A stretch of 64,000 nucleotides of DNA from an uncultured Acidobacteriia bacterium (lineage in GTDB: Bacteria; Acidobacteriota; Terriglobia; Bryobacterales; Bryobacteraceae), in NCBI GenBank assembly GCA_903828455.1, contig CAIKMJ010000002.1, positions 62,001 through 126,000 on the forward strand, written 5' to 3'. The translations under genes and the position numbers were made by a program. Numbering within the stretch: position 1 is the first letter of the stretch; every line of letters starts with the position of its first letter. The notes under the pieces were generated by a model that saw only the letters and a list, made by a program, of their open reading frames with translations, was not told the DNA's origin and made no database searches. Positions 1 through 10,092 of the stretch are shown in pieces.

Positions 1-2
1 CG

Positions 3-464
3 AAGAGCCGCTTCTGGAACGAGACGGCGATTTTTGTCATTGAAGACGACGCGCAGAACGGGCCGGACCATGTGGATTCGCATCGTTCGAGCTGTTACGT
101 CATCTCTCCCTGGGTCAAGCGTCACAGCGTGAACAGCACCATGTACAACCAGGCCAGCGTCCTGCGCACCATGGAACTCATTCTCGGACTCCGGCCGCTC
201 ACCACGTTTGACGCCGGCGCGCGGCCCATGTTCAGCGTGTTTGCCAACGCGATTTCGCCCGGCCCATATACGCTGGAAAGGCCGCGTATTCCTCTCGACA
301 CGCGCAATCCGTCAGGCGGTCCGGAAGCCGCCCGGGCAGCGCATCTGCGCCTCGACGAGGCCGACGATGTGGACGACGAAGAGGGCAACGCTATTCTATG
401 GGCAGCTATTAAAGGCAACGGGGCCACGGCGCCCACGCCCGTGAGGAGCCGCTTCGCGCACTGA
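3..464 (+). CDS. Phosphoesterase / alkaline-phosphatase-superfamily protein, C-terminal fragment
   Basis: The 5' end lies outside the window; the reading frame is open from base 3 to a TGA at 462-464. The visible 153 residues open with a stretch reading FVIEDDAQNGPDHVDSHRS followed by VISPW, SVNSTMYNQ and RTMELILG. This is the typical C-terminal part of secreted phosphoesterases of the phospholipase C/acid phosphatase type, often fused to a YncE-like beta-propeller in Acidobacteria. The Asp and His residues of the DDAQNGPDHVD stretch are likely metal or phosphate ligands by family analogy. The last 40 residues are acidic and low in complexity and look like a tail. The substrate cannot be inferred. 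It is followed 21 bp later by the GH57 gene on the same strand. Confidence 0.7.
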   Translation, partial: KSRFWNETAIFVIEDDAQNGPDHVDSHRSSCYVISPWVKRHSVNSTMYNQASVLRTMELILGLRPLTTFDAGARPMFSVFANAISPGPYTLERPRIPLDTRNPSGGPEAARAAHLRLDEADDVDDEEGNAILWAAIKGNGATAPTPVRSRFAH

Positions 465-485
465 AGCGCCCGAAAGAGTCTCATC

Positions 486-2570
486 ATGCCTCGCATCTAT
501 TTGTGCTTTCTTTGGCACATGCATCAGCCGTTCTATAAGGACCTCGTGACGGGCCAATACCGTCTGCCGTGGACGCGCATGCACGCGCTGAAGGACTACT
601 ACGGCATGGTGAAGATCCTCGAAGAGTTTCCGCAGGTCCGCCAGACATTTAATCTGGTGCCGTCCATGGTGGTTCAGGTGGAGGAGTACGCCCGCGGAGA
701 GGCACGCGATCCGTTTCTGGAATGCGCGCTGAAGCCCGCAGAGTCACTTACGCCTGACGAGCAGACTTTTATCCTGCGCAATTTCTTCATGGCGCATCCG
801 GAGCGGCTGATCCGTCGCTACCCTCGTTACGGCGAACTGTATGACGCTAATCGCGCGCAGCGTTCTCCTCAGGATGGGCGCGGAGTTTTCGGTGCGCAGG
901 AGTTTCGCGACCTGCAGGTTCTGTCCCAGCTCGCATGGTTCGACGAGGAGTACCAGGATCACGATCCGGAGGTACGGGCGCTGGTGGCCAGGGGACGCAA
1001 CTTCAGCACGGAAGATCAGGCGCTGATCGGCCGTAAGGAGCGCGAGATCTGCGCGGCGGTGATTCCGCAATACCGCAAACTGGCGGCATCGGGACAGATT
1101 GAAATTTCCACGACGCCGTTTTACCATCCGATTCTGCCGCTGCTCTGCGACAGCGACATTGCGTCGGTCTCGCACCCGGGCGTACCGCTGCCTCCGCGCT
1201 TCTGTTATCCGGAAGACGCTCGTCTGCAACTGCAGATGGCGCGCGATTACGTGGAAAGGACATTTGGCGTTGCGCCGGTCGGGCTGTGGCCGTCGGAAGG
1301 ATCGGTATCCGATCATGTACTCGACATCGCGGCGTCGATCGGCTTTCAGTGGGCCGCGACCGACAACGGCGTTCTTGACCGCACGTTGCGTCGATCCGCG
1401 GGGCCCGATGTAACTTACCGGCCCTACTGCTGGTCACAACAGGGCCGCGAGATGCGGATGATTTTCCGCGACCACCTGATGAGCGACCTGATTGGCTTCG
1501 TTTATTCGGGGATGGGCGCCGCCGATGCCGCCGGTGATTTCGTCGGGCGCATTCACGACAACTGCCGCGGCATTCTGAACAGCGGGCGCGATGCGCTCGT
1601 CCCCATCATTCTGGACGGCGAAAACGCATGGGAGTATTACGAACGGAACGGCCGCCCGTTCTTCCGCGAACTCTACCGGCGCATTCAGGACGATCCGGCG
1701 ATGGAAGCCGTCACCGTTCGCGAGGCCTTCGAACGCATGCCGGCCGAGCCGCTGGCGCACATTTTCCCCGGCTCGTGGATCAACGCGAATTTCGACGTGT
1801 GGCTCGGCGCGGAGGAGGACAACAAATCGTGGCGGCTGCTGCTCGACGCGCGCAAAGCCTTCGACGAAGCGAAGAACGTTCCGGAAGACAAGCGCGCACT
1901 GGCGCGCGAGGAACTTTTCATTGCCGAAGGCAGCGACTGGAACTGGTGGTACGGTCCGGAGCACGAGACAGCGAATGCAGTTGAGTTCGACCAGATTTAT
2001 CGCGAACATCTGGCCAATGTCTACCGCGCGCTCGGCGTGCCGCCGCCGGCCGAACTCGCGCACCCCATCCTCAAGATGCATGTGGCGGAGAGCTTCACGC
2101 CGCCCGGCGGCCCGATTTCTCCGCGCATCAACGGCGTGGTGGATTCTTATTTCGAATGGCTCGGAGCCGGTGTCTTTCGCGTGGATTCGCGCTCGGGGGC
2201 GATGCACGGCAAGCGTGAACTGGTGAAGGAAGTCTTGTACGGATCCGATGGCGACACGATTTTCCTGCGTGTGGATTTCGCCGAAGAAAAGTCCGCCCTT
2301 GAAGGACTTGAGATTGAGGCCGAACTTCGCGCCGGTGACAACTGGCCGGCGCGGCGGATCCGTGTGCGCATCTTCGCCGGCGTCGGCGAAGCTGCATCGG
2401 ATGGATGCAAGGCAGCGTTCCGCGATGTCCTGGAATTCTCGCTTCCCGCGCCGGCATCGACGGCCGCCGTGCGGCTCAGCTTCTGGCAGGACGGTCTGCC
2501 GGTCGAGTCGTTGCCGCGGCAGGATTATCTTGCGATTTCGCCGGTTGACCCTTCCTCCTGGGCAGTGTAG
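486..2570 (+). CDS. Glycoside hydrolase family 57 protein (alpha-glucan active)
   Basis: 694-residue GH57 protein. The family signature HMHQP is at residues 11-15. The conserved region GLWPSEG at 266-272 places the expected catalytic nucleophile at Glu271. FRDH at 327-330 places the likely acid/base at Asp329. GH57 enzymes include alpha-amylases, 4-alpha-glucanotransferases and branching enzymes; which of these applies cannot be told from sequence alone. Residues beyond about 540 form a beta-rich C-terminal region typical of the family. There is no signal peptide, so it is probably cytoplasmic and acts on glycogen or maltodextrin. It converges on the membrane glycosyltransferase gene with only 6 bp between the two stops. 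Confidence 0.85.
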   Translation: MPRIYLCFLWHMHQPFYKDLVTGQYRLPWTRMHALKDYYGMVKILEEFPQVRQTFNLVPSMVVQVEEYARGEARDPFLECALKPAESLTPDEQTFILRNFFMAHPERLIRRYPRYGELYDANRAQRSPQDGRGVFGAQEFRDLQVLSQLAWFDEEYQDHDPEVRALVARGRNFSTEDQALIGRKEREICAAVIPQYRKLAASGQIEISTTPFYHPILPLLCDSDIASVSHPGVPLPPRFCYPEDARLQLQMARDYVERTFGVAPVGLWPSEGSVSDHVLDIAASIGFQWAATDNGVLDRTLRRSAGPDVTYRPYCWSQQGREMRMIFRDHLMSDLIGFVYSGMGAADAAGDFVGRIHDNCRGILNSGRDALVPIILDGENAWEYYERNGRPFFRELYRRIQDDPAMEAVTVREAFERMPAEPLAHIFPGSWINANFDVWLGAEEDNKSWRLLLDARKAFDEAKNVPEDKRALAREELFIAEGSDWNWWYGPEHETANAVEFDQIYREHLANVYRALGVPPPAELAHPILKMHVAESFTPPGGPISPRINGVVDSYFEWLGAGVFRVDSRSGAMHGKRELVKEVLYGSDGDTIFLRVDFAEEKSALEGLEIEAELRAGDNWPARRIRVRIFAGVGEAASDGCKAAFRDVLEFSLPAPASTAAVRLSFWQDGLPVESLPRQDYLAISPVDPSSWAV

Positions 2571-2576
2571 CGCGGT

Positions 2577-4055
2577 TTATTTTCGCCGGTCCCAGAAGAT
2601 GGAACAGTCGGCGATATCGTCGCGCTGGCGGTAAAGATTTTCGAGGCCCAGATCGCTGATCTCATCGTCATCGCAGCTGTAGGCGGTGGCAAACATCCCC
2701 GACTGTACCTGAGCTTTGATCTCCGGTTTCGTGAGGATGTGCAGCAGGGCATTGGTCTCACGGCCCAGATCCACCTTGTGCGAGTAAGTGAGTTCGAGGC
2801 CGGGGGGCGGCGTGCGGCGAGTCAGGAAGTACATCGGCTCGTCGGCATAAAGCGGAGCGCCGCGCGGGGTCACTTCGTCTATCCGGCGCGCCTGCTGTTC
2901 GAAGGGCCGCCACTCACCCATGTCCTGATGATGGTCGTACAGAGATCTGCCGAGGCCCGCGGCCATGATGACCAGCAGAGGGGCTGCAGCCAGGTAGGGG
3001 CGCGGCACATCGCAAACACGCGATGCGATGGCGTAAAGCCCGACGGCCGCCAGGATGGCAAGAAACGGGACGGCCAGCAGGAAGTAGCGCGAGAACGTTG
3101 GGTGCGCGCTCCCTACTTCGACGGCAATAGCCGCGGCAAGCCAGCCGCAAAGGTAATATTCGGATTTCCTGGCCGCGGACCAGTCGCTTCGTCGCGCGAT
3201 ATACGTCAGTCCCGCCACCGCCAGGATGCCGAGCAAAGCAGCCTGCGCGGATTGGAGCCAGGAAGTCCAGATCTCGAAATCGTGCTTCCTCGTATCTGGC
3301 CAATAGAGTTGGCGAAAAACGGCGTGGTATTGGATCAGATTGAACCAGGCCTGTCTCGGCCCTTCGATCGCGAGCGGCAGAACCGGGATAAACGGGATCG
3401 CCGCAGCCAGCGTGAAAGCGGCCAGTTTCCTCCAGCGGTCGCCGGCGCGATTGCTGAGCAGGATCCAGATGGCCAGCACCGGGGCTGCGGCAGCCGACAG
3501 AAGCGTTGAGGCCGCCGCGGCGCCGGCAAAAAATCCCGCTGCCAGTGTTGCACGGAGTCCCGGTTGCTCTGCCGCCCTGACCGTCAAAACATACGCCGCC
3601 ACGAGGCTAAAGAGGCAAATGCCGTAGGCCTGCCCCAGCGGTCCATAGATGAAGACCATCGCGTTGAGCCCCGTCAAAAGGGCGGCAGTGAGAGCGAGCG
3701 CATCACGCCACTGCTCGGCGGGAAACCGAAACTGGAGCGATCGACCCGTCAACGCCACGGCTCCCAGGGTGAACAGGGCAGCAAAGAAATGCGGGACTCG
3801 CCAGCTTTGGCCGAGCAAGCGCATCCACGCGGCATTCCAATAAACGTTCAGGACTGTCTGCGGAAACGCAAAATCGAGATACGGGCGCTTCCCGGCTGAG
3901 ATCAGTTGTGCAGCCAGGAGGTGGAAGCTTTCATCCCACGTGAATGCCCACTGCAGCGAGTAGACAAGAAAGGTGATGGCGTAGACTGCCAGCGCCGGCG
4001 CAACCCAGTCAGGCGCCGTTGAACGCGGAGATCCGGCAGTAGGGGAGCGATCCAT
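2577..4055 (-). CDS. GT-C type membrane glycosyltransferase (GT39/ArnT-like)
   Basis: 492-residue polytopic protein with roughly ten hydrophobic segments. The first luminal loop, just after TM1, carries the acidic pair in FTWDESFH (Asp41-Glu42), the expected catalytic/metal-binding position of GT-C enzymes that use polyprenyl-phosphate sugars. The soluble C-terminal portion (about 370-492) is non-hydrophobic and ends in a short Cys-containing region. It would transfer a sugar from a lipid-linked donor outside the cytoplasmic membrane; the acceptor is unknown. It stands alone on the minus strand, 44 bp downstream of the SYLF gene, so the two could be cotranscribed. A second GT-C gene sits at 22140. 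Confidence 0.7.
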   Translation of the reverse strand: MDRSPTAGSPRSTAPDWVAPALAVYAITFLVYSLQWAFTWDESFHLLAAQLISAGKRPYLDFAFPQTVLNVYWNAAWMRLLGQSWRVPHFFAALFTLGAVALTGRSLQFRFPAEQWRDALALTAALLTGLNAMVFIYGPLGQAYGICLFSLVAAYVLTVRAAEQPGLRATLAAGFFAGAAAASTLLSAAAAPVLAIWILLSNRAGDRWRKLAAFTLAAAIPFIPVLPLAIEGPRQAWFNLIQYHAVFRQLYWPDTRKHDFEIWTSWLQSAQAALLGILAVAGLTYIARRSDWSAARKSEYYLCGWLAAAIAVEVGSAHPTFSRYFLLAVPFLAILAAVGLYAIASRVCDVPRPYLAAAPLLVIMAAGLGRSLYDHHQDMGEWRPFEQQARRIDEVTPRGAPLYADEPMYFLTRRTPPPGLELTYSHKVDLGRETNALLHILTKPEIKAQVQSGMFATAYSCDDDEISDLGLENLYRQRDDIADCSIFWDRRK

Positions 4056-4099
4056 GAACGTTCGATGCGACTGGCGCGCGTCGCCTGGATCCGCGCGAA

Positions 4100-4801
4100 T
4101 CAGCGGGTCTGGCGGCTGGAATTGCTGTTCATCAGCGTTTCGAGCCGGCCGGCCGCTGCGGGGGTCTTCACGCCGCCGGTCAGAATGGCTTTGTTGGTAA
4201 CAGTTTTCGAGCCGTACAATTCAGCGTTGGCATCGTCATCGGGACGCAGAGTCGCGCCCTGCAACGATATGCCCGCAAACAGGCCGCGCGATCGGGAATA
4301 CGACAGCATCTCGGCATTCATGACAGCATCCGTCTGTGCGGTGGCCTCGCGGCCAACGGGGCCGGCGGCCGCTGAAGCCTCGCCGCCAATGGTGAACTTG
4401 TTGTTGAGCAGACGCTTCATGCCGGTATCGTTCATCACCAGCAGCAGTACATCCTGTTCGGAAGCACCGATCTGAAGGCCGAAGCTGCCGCCTTCAATGC
4501 GAATGGCCGCAGGTGCGCTCCAGCCGACGCCACCGGCGCGCCGGCACATCACGAAACCCCTGCCGTATTTTGCGCCAAACACAAAACCGGCCTTCTTCAG
4601 ATTAGGGACAACGATGACGCAGTGGGACTTGTTCATCAGGTCCTGCGGAATGCCCTTGTCGGAGGCCTTCATCATGTCGGCGAGGACATCCGCCGAATCG
4701 TCCAGGCGAGATGCAGCCGGATACTCCTTGCTGGCGGCCCTTGCCGCCAGAGGGCTCATGGCCAGTGAAATAGCCAGGATCGCTGCTAGTTTGCTTCGCA
4801 T
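4100..4801 (-). CDS. Secreted SYLF-domain (Ysc84-type) lipid-binding protein
   Basis: A longer reading frame begins at 4846, but the ATG at 4801 is preferred. It is preceded by AAGGAG at good spacing and is followed at once by a signal peptide (MRSKLAAILAISLAMSP, cleavage near AARA). The 233-residue product carries the SYLF/Ysc84 features: the SHCVIVVP segment, the glycine-rich GFVFGAKYGRGFVMCR, and a later FTIGGEASAAAGPVGR stretch. Members bind phospholipid; in bacteria they are usually exported proteins of unknown physiological role. The gene follows nuoN by 66 bp on the same strand, so it may be a read-through partner of the nuo operon, although it has its own ribosome-binding site. Confidence 0.8.
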   Translation of the reverse strand: MRSKLAAILAISLAMSPLAARAASKEYPAASRLDDSADVLADMMKASDKGIPQDLMNKSHCVIVVPNLKKAGFVFGAKYGRGFVMCRRAGGVGWSAPAAIRIEGGSFGLQIGASEQDVLLLVMNDTGMKRLLNNKFTIGGEASAAAGPVGREATAQTDAVMNAEMLSYSRSRGLFAGISLQGATLRPDDDANAELYGSKTVTNKAILTGGVKTPAAAGRLETLMNSNSSRQTR

Positions 4802-4867
4802 TGGGACTCCTTGATTCCGACCTTGCTGTAGCGTAGCGTACACCACGCGGCAGCGGCCTTCAAGTGG

Positions 4868-6334
4868 CTAACGGACAAATGACGATGATAGTTTGGCGAA
4901 GCTTAGCACTGCGCCCGGCGCAACGCCGAGGTAGAAGATACCGATCGCCGGCAGGATCAGCGCCGCGCGCAGACCCGGAGTCAGCGGTTCGAGGTTCTCC
5001 ACCACGTCGCCGGGTTCGTGCATATACATCACGACCAGCAACCTCAGGTAGTAGTAAGCAGCCACCGCGCTATTGAGCAGACCGAGCACTGCAAGCCAAA
5101 CCAGGTTCGACTGCAGAGCTGCACGGAAAATGTAGAATTTCCCGAAGAAGCCGCCGGTCAGCGGCACACCGATCAGTGACAGCAGAAAGACGGTCAGAAG
5201 CGCCGCCGTCACGGGTTGACGCCGGGCCAGCCCCGCAAGGTCTTCAATCCGTACATGCTTTTCGCCCTTGCCCGAGATATGAATGACTACGGCGAAGGCG
5301 CCGAGGTTCATCAGTGCATAGGCGGCCAGATAGAACATCGCGCCGGCGGTTCCGTCATCGGAATGCGACGCCAGCGCAACCAGTACGTAGCCGGCATGGG
5401 CGATCGAACTGTAGGCCAGCATGCGCTTCAGATTGGTCTGGGTCAGGGCGGCGAAGTTTCCAATCGTCATGGAAAGCAGGGCCGATATCCAAACGAGCGG
5501 TTCCCAGCCACCGGCGATCTGATTGAATGCAGTGGTAAAGATGCGCAGGAAAATGGCGAAGGCGGCAGCCTTGGGCGCAGTTGCCATGAAGACGCTCACC
5601 GGCGCAGGTGCGCCCTGATAAACGTCCGGCGCCCACACCTGGAATGGAGCGGCCGAAACCTTGAAGGCCAGACCGACAAACATGAGAGCCGCGGCAATCC
5701 CCACCATGGGGAACCATGCGTCGGCGCCGCGGGTCAGCAGGGCGGCGCGAATCTCATCCAGTTTCGTGGTGCCCGTGGCCCCGTAGATCAGGGCAACGCC
5801 GTACAGCATAAATGCCGTGGCGAAGGAACCGAGCAGGAAGTATTTGAGCGCGGCCTCATTGTTGCGCTTATCGTCACGCAGATAGCCGGCCAGGATGTAG
5901 GTTGCGATGGAGGAAATTTCGAGCCCGATGAAGACCATCATCAGATCGTTCGAAGCCACCATCAGACACTGTCCGCTCACTGAAAAAAGCAGCAGCGCAT
6001 GATATTCGCCGGTTTCCGCCTGTTCGCGATCCAGATACCGATAAGACAAGAGCACCGTGACGATGCCGATGATCAGAACGAGCACGCGGAAGTAGGTGGC
6101 AAACCCATCGACAATCAGCAAATTGGAAAACGCCAGGCCCTGCGCGCCGTTCGCCTGGAAGGCGGCCACGATAGCCACCAGAAATGCCGCGATGGAGAGA
6201 TGGCCGAACAGCTTCGGACTCTTCTTCGCAAAGAGCGGGTCCAGCACCATGAGCAGCGTGCCGGCAACTGTGAGTACGGTCTCCGGCGCGTAACGCAGCA
6301 GATCCGCTGCGCTGGGAGCGAAACTAGCGGGCAT
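4868..6334 (-). CDS. nuoN: NADH-quinone oxidoreductase subunit N
   Basis: 488-residue membrane protein with about 14 hydrophobic helices, an antiporter-like (Mrp-type) proton-pumping subunit of complex I. The conserved Glu of TM5 is in IGLEISSIATYIL and the TM7 lysine region is in LAFKVSAAPFQVWAPDVYQGAPAP, diagnostic for NuoN. It is the last gene of the operon and overlaps the end of nuoM by 11 bp, indicating translational coupling. Length and features are normal for the family. Confidence 0.95.
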   Translation of the reverse strand: MPASFAPSAADLLRYAPETVLTVAGTLLMVLDPLFAKKSPKLFGHLSIAAFLVAIVAAFQANGAQGLAFSNLLIVDGFATYFRVLVLIIGIVTVLLSYRYLDREQAETGEYHALLLFSVSGQCLMVASNDLMMVFIGLEISSIATYILAGYLRDDKRNNEAALKYFLLGSFATAFMLYGVALIYGATGTTKLDEIRAALLTRGADAWFPMVGIAAALMFVGLAFKVSAAPFQVWAPDVYQGAPAPVSVFMATAPKAAAFAIFLRIFTTAFNQIAGGWEPLVWISALLSMTIGNFAALTQTNLKRMLAYSSIAHAGYVLVALASHSDDGTAGAMFYLAAYALMNLGAFAVVIHISGKGEKHVRIEDLAGLARRQPVTAALLTVFLLSLIGVPLTGGFFGKFYIFRAALQSNLVWLAVLGLLNSAVAAYYYLRLLVVMYMHEPGDVVENLEPLTPGLRAALILPAIGIFYLGVAPGAVLSFAKLSSSFVR

Positions 6335-7907
6335 CGGCGCGGCCTCCGGCGGCAGCTGCCGTAACTGGCGGACGCGATAAATCCGGCGGTGCGTGTTCTG
6401 TCATGCGCGGCGCGGCAACCCGAAGAGGTACGTTCATTTTGCTTTGGTCGAGAATCTTTGCGTTGGCTTCGGAAACCACAGGCAGGAAGCTCTGGCTGTA
6501 CATGCCCATCCACACCATCATGACGACGAGCGGAATGACGCAGGCCCATTCGCGCAGGCTGAGATCCGGAACGTGGTGTTTCACTTCTTCATTCGTTTCG
6601 CCGAAGAACACGCGCTGGTACATCCACAGCATGTAACAGGCGGAAATGATCACTCCGAGCGAGGCGAATACAGTCCACGAGAAGTTGGCCTGTGCCGACC
6701 CCTGCAGCACCATAAATTCGCCCACGAAGTTGTTGAGCGTGGGTAGTCCGATGCTGGCCAGCGTTGTGACCAGGAACATGATGGAAAGCCACGGCGCGAC
6801 CGTCGCCACGCCGCCGAAATCGGCGATCGCCAGCGAGTGGCGTCGCTCATAGAGGAAACCGACCAGCAGGAAGAGCGCCCCGGTCGAAATACCGTGATTC
6901 AGCATCTGGTAAACGGCGCCGTCGAGGCCGATTTGGGTGAACGAGAAGATACCCAGCACCACGAATCCGAGGTGGCTGACCGACGAATACGCCACCAGTT
7001 TCTTCATATTCGGCTGCACCAGAGCCACCAGGCCGCCGTACACGATGCCGATGATCGCGAGGGCCACGATCCACGAGGCGTTTTCGCGCGCTGCCGTCGG
7101 GAACATCGGCAGGCAGAAACGAACCAGCCCGTAGGTGCCCATTTTCAGCATGACGGAGGCCAGCATCACGGATCCGGCCGTAGGAGCTTCCACGTGGGCA
7201 TCCGGCAACCACGTATGGAGCGGGAAGAGCGGAACCTTAATCGCGAACGCGAGGAAGAAGGCGAGGAACAACAGCGTCTCTTCGGTGTGCGTCAGCATAG
7301 CGTGGCCGCTCGAAATTGCAGCCAGAATCTGAACGTAATCGAACGTGCCGACGCGAAGATAAATGAAGATGATCCCCGCCAGCATGAGCACCGAGCCCGC
7401 CATCGTGTACAGAAAGAATTTGACGGCGGCGTAAATGCGGCGGTCGTGACCCCAGATGCCGATCAGGAAGTACATCGGCACCAGCACCACTTCCCAGAAC
7501 ACATAGAAGAGGAAGAGATCCCATGCGGCGAAGACTCCGACGAGTCCAAATTCGAGCAAGAGTACGAAGGCGAAGAATTCCTTGGCCCGGTCGTGAATTG
7601 CCTTCCAGGAAAGCAGTATGGCGATCGGCGTCAGGAAGGTGGACAGAATCACGAGCCACAGGCTGAGGCCGTCGATGCCGACGTGCCAGTGGATTTCGGG
7701 ACTGGCAATCCAGATGTTATCGGTGACGAACTGTTGTCCGGTCTGGCCGCTTTGGAAACCATTCACCAGACCCAGAGAGAGAACGAAGGTCGCCAGCGAC
7801 ACCCCGAGCGCCAACATCTTGATGGCATTTTCCTGCGTGCGTGGCATCAGCAGCGCAAGAACGAACCCAAGCGCGGGAAGCGCAATGACCAGATCGAGAA
7901 GGTTCAC
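6324..7907 (-). CDS. nuoM: NADH-quinone oxidoreductase subunit M
   Basis: 527 residues, about 14 membrane helices. It is the second antiporter-like proton-channel subunit of complex I. The key glutamate is in FWEVVLVPMYFLIGIWG and the family block LPDAHVEAPTAGSVMLAS is intact. The C-terminus has a hydrophilic tail of about 40 residues, rich in Pro and Ala, beyond the last helix, slightly longer than usual. The start overlaps the nuoL stop by 4 bp (ATGA), so translation is coupled. Confidence 0.95.
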   Translation of the reverse strand: MNLLDLVIALPALGFVLALLMPRTQENAIKMLALGVSLATFVLSLGLVNGFQSGQTGQQFVTDNIWIASPEIHWHVGIDGLSLWLVILSTFLTPIAILLSWKAIHDRAKEFFAFVLLLEFGLVGVFAAWDLFLFYVFWEVVLVPMYFLIGIWGHDRRIYAAVKFFLYTMAGSVLMLAGIIFIYLRVGTFDYVQILAAISSGHAMLTHTEETLLFLAFFLAFAIKVPLFPLHTWLPDAHVEAPTAGSVMLASVMLKMGTYGLVRFCLPMFPTAARENASWIVALAIIGIVYGGLVALVQPNMKKLVAYSSVSHLGFVVLGIFSFTQIGLDGAVYQMLNHGISTGALFLLVGFLYERRHSLAIADFGGVATVAPWLSIMFLVTTLASIGLPTLNNFVGEFMVLQGSAQANFSWTVFASLGVIISACYMLWMYQRVFFGETNEEVKHHVPDLSLREWACVIPLVVMMVWMGMYSQSFLPVVSEANAKILDQSKMNVPLRVAAPRMTEHAPPDLSRPPVTAAAAGGRADAR

Positions 7908-9754
7908 CGCGTCACCCCCTCAGCCACGCCGATCAGGATCAGGAGGCACACAGCCCCCAGCACCACCCACGTGGCGTAACTTCGTATATTTCCGGACTGC
8001 AGCATCTTCAGCCATCCGCCGGCCAGTTGCGCCTCGGAGCCAACGCCGTTCACCGCTCCGTCAATAACGCCCTGATCCATCACTTTCCAGAGCAGCGAAC
8101 GGGAACCGGTAATCACCGGGTTGACCACCGTCGCGTCATAGAGTTCGTCGATCCGATATTTGTCGTATACAAGCCGGTAGATACCACCGAGACCATCGGA
8201 GATTCTTTGCGGCAGTTTCGGATTCACTACGTACATGTAATAGGAGATTGCGATGCCAGCCAGACCGGCCGCGATTGATATACCCATCAGCATCGATTCG
8301 CCTGGGACTTCTTCGGCGGCGGGGAACATTCCTTCAAGAATTTTCGGCACGTTGAACAGGAAGCCGCCCGCGATTGAAAGGAACGCGAGAACCACCAGCG
8401 GCGCCAGCATCGACCAGGGCGATTCGTGCGGATGTCCATGGCCGCGATACTCACCCCAGAAGGTCATCCAGAATGCGCGCCAGACGTAAAACGCCGTCAT
8501 GCCGGCCGTAACCACGCCAACCCAGAACATCCAGGGTGCATGTCCGTACGCTGCGGTCAGAATGGCGTCCTTACTGAAGAAGCCCGAGGTCCCGGGAACA
8601 CCGGCGATCGCGAGCGACGCACAAGCCAGGACAGCCATCGTCACAGGCGTGTACTTCCGGAGTCCGCCCATGTGCCGCATGTCCTGCTCGTGGTGGCAGG
8701 CGTGAATGACGCTGCCGGCTCCGAGAAACAGGAGCGCCTTGAAGAACGCGTGCGTAACCAGATGCCAGACACCGGCGGAGAATGCCCCGACGCCAACGCC
8801 GAGGAACATGTAGCCGAGCTGCGAAACAGTCGAATACGCAAAAACTTTCTTGATGTCGTATTGCGTCAGGCCGATGGTCGCGGCGAACACCGCGGTTGCC
8901 AGTCCCACGATTGCAACAGTGTCCATCGCGATGGGCGCGTGCGTGAAGATCACGGCCGACCGGGTGCACATATAGACACCGGCCGTCACCATGGTCGCCG
9001 CGTGGATCAGCGCCGATACGGGGGTCGGACCTTCCATGGCGTCCGGCAGCCAGACGTACAGCGGAATCTGCGCCGACTTGCCGGTGGCACCGAGCAGGAG
9101 CAGGAGCGCAATCGCGGTCAGGGTTTCAGTCGACTTACCCGGCGCGGCGGCGAATACTTTCGTGAAGTCCAGCGTGCCGAAGTTCACCACGATGAGGAAC
9201 ATCGCGAGCGAGAATCCGAAGTCTCCGATGCGGTTAACGATAAACGCCTTATTGCCCGCCGTACTGGCGCTCTTCTTGACGAAGTAGAACCCGATCAGCA
9301 GGTAGCTGCACAAGCCCACGCCTTCCCAGCCCACGAACAGCAACAGGTAATTGCCGCCCAGCACCAGGTTCAGCATGAAGAACATGAACAGATTCAGGTA
9401 CGCGAAGAAGCGGTAGTAACCTTCCTCATGCGCCATGTAACCGGTGGCATAAACATGGATGAGAGAACCGATGCCCGTCACCACCATCAGCATGATGAGT
9501 GTCAGCTTATCGACAGCGTAGTCCCAGCCAATGTTGATTTCGCCGCTTTGGATCCAGGTGAAATAATGCTGGTGTATCGGGTTCGCCGCCAGATCGCCAC
9601 CGGACGACCAGATGTTCAGAACCAGCAGAAACGAGAGTACGACGCTGCCGACCGCGACAGCGTTAATCACCATCTTCGGCAGCTTCTTGCCGAGGATGCC
9701 GTTAATCAGGAAGCCGAGAAACGGGAGCGCGGGAATGAGCCAGAGGTTCTGCAT
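7904..9754 (-). CDS. nuoL: NADH-quinone oxidoreductase subunit L
   Basis: 616 residues. It is the distal proton-pumping subunit of complex I with the long amphipathic lateral helix (HL) in its C-terminal third. The characteristic blocks GWEGVGLCSYLLIGFYF and LPDAMEGPTPVSALIHAATM are present with the conserved charged residues. It overlaps nuoK by 1 bp and nuoM by 4 bp. Nothing in the sequence suggests loss of function. Confidence 0.96.
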   Translation of the reverse strand: MQNLWLIPALPFLGFLINGILGKKLPKMVINAVAVGSVVLSFLLVLNIWSSGGDLAANPIHQHYFTWIQSGEINIGWDYAVDKLTLIMLMVVTGIGSLIHVYATGYMAHEEGYYRFFAYLNLFMFFMLNLVLGGNYLLLFVGWEGVGLCSYLLIGFYFVKKSASTAGNKAFIVNRIGDFGFSLAMFLIVVNFGTLDFTKVFAAAPGKSTETLTAIALLLLLGATGKSAQIPLYVWLPDAMEGPTPVSALIHAATMVTAGVYMCTRSAVIFTHAPIAMDTVAIVGLATAVFAATIGLTQYDIKKVFAYSTVSQLGYMFLGVGVGAFSAGVWHLVTHAFFKALLFLGAGSVIHACHHEQDMRHMGGLRKYTPVTMAVLACASLAIAGVPGTSGFFSKDAILTAAYGHAPWMFWVGVVTAGMTAFYVWRAFWMTFWGEYRGHGHPHESPWSMLAPLVVLAFLSIAGGFLFNVPKILEGMFPAAEEVPGESMLMGISIAAGLAGIAISYYMYVVNPKLPQRISDGLGGIYRLVYDKYRIDELYDATVVNPVITGSRSLLWKVMDQGVIDGAVNGVGSEAQLAGGWLKMLQSGNIRSYATWVVLGAVCLLILIGVAEGVTR

Positions 9755-10092
9755 CAGTTCTTCAGTGAATTAATTTCGTCGATGTTCAGAGTTTCGCGGT
9801 TCTTGAACACCGTCAGGATGATGGCCAGGCCGACCGCGGCTTCGGCGGCCGCGACCACCATCACGAAGAACGTGAATATGTGCCCGCTGACCTGCTTATG
9901 CTGATTGGCAAATGCGACAAAACTCAAATTGACCGCATTCAGCATCAGTTCGATGCACATGAATACGGTGATAATGCTCTTACGGAAAAGGAAACCGGCG
10001 ACGCCGAGCGAAAACAGGACAGCGCTCAGGACCAGATACCAGGAAATCGGCACACCGGCCTGAAGATTTATACTTTGCATTGCTTCAGCCAT
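9754..10092 (-). CDS. nuoK: NADH-quinone oxidoreductase subunit K
   Basis: 112 residues with three hydrophobic helices. The conserved proton-path glutamate is Glu48 in [13 protein letters not shown]; a second acidic residue lies in the last helix ([10 protein letters not shown]). It belongs to the membrane arm of complex I. Its N-terminus is about 12 residues longer than short family members and it overlaps the nuoJ stop by 1 bp. Confidence 0.95.
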   Translation of the reverse strand: MAEAMQSINLQAGVPISWYLVLSAVLFSLGVAGFLFRKSIITVFMCIELMLNAVNLSFVAFANQHKQVSGHIFTFFVMVVAAAEAAVGLAIILTVFKNRETLNIDEINSLKN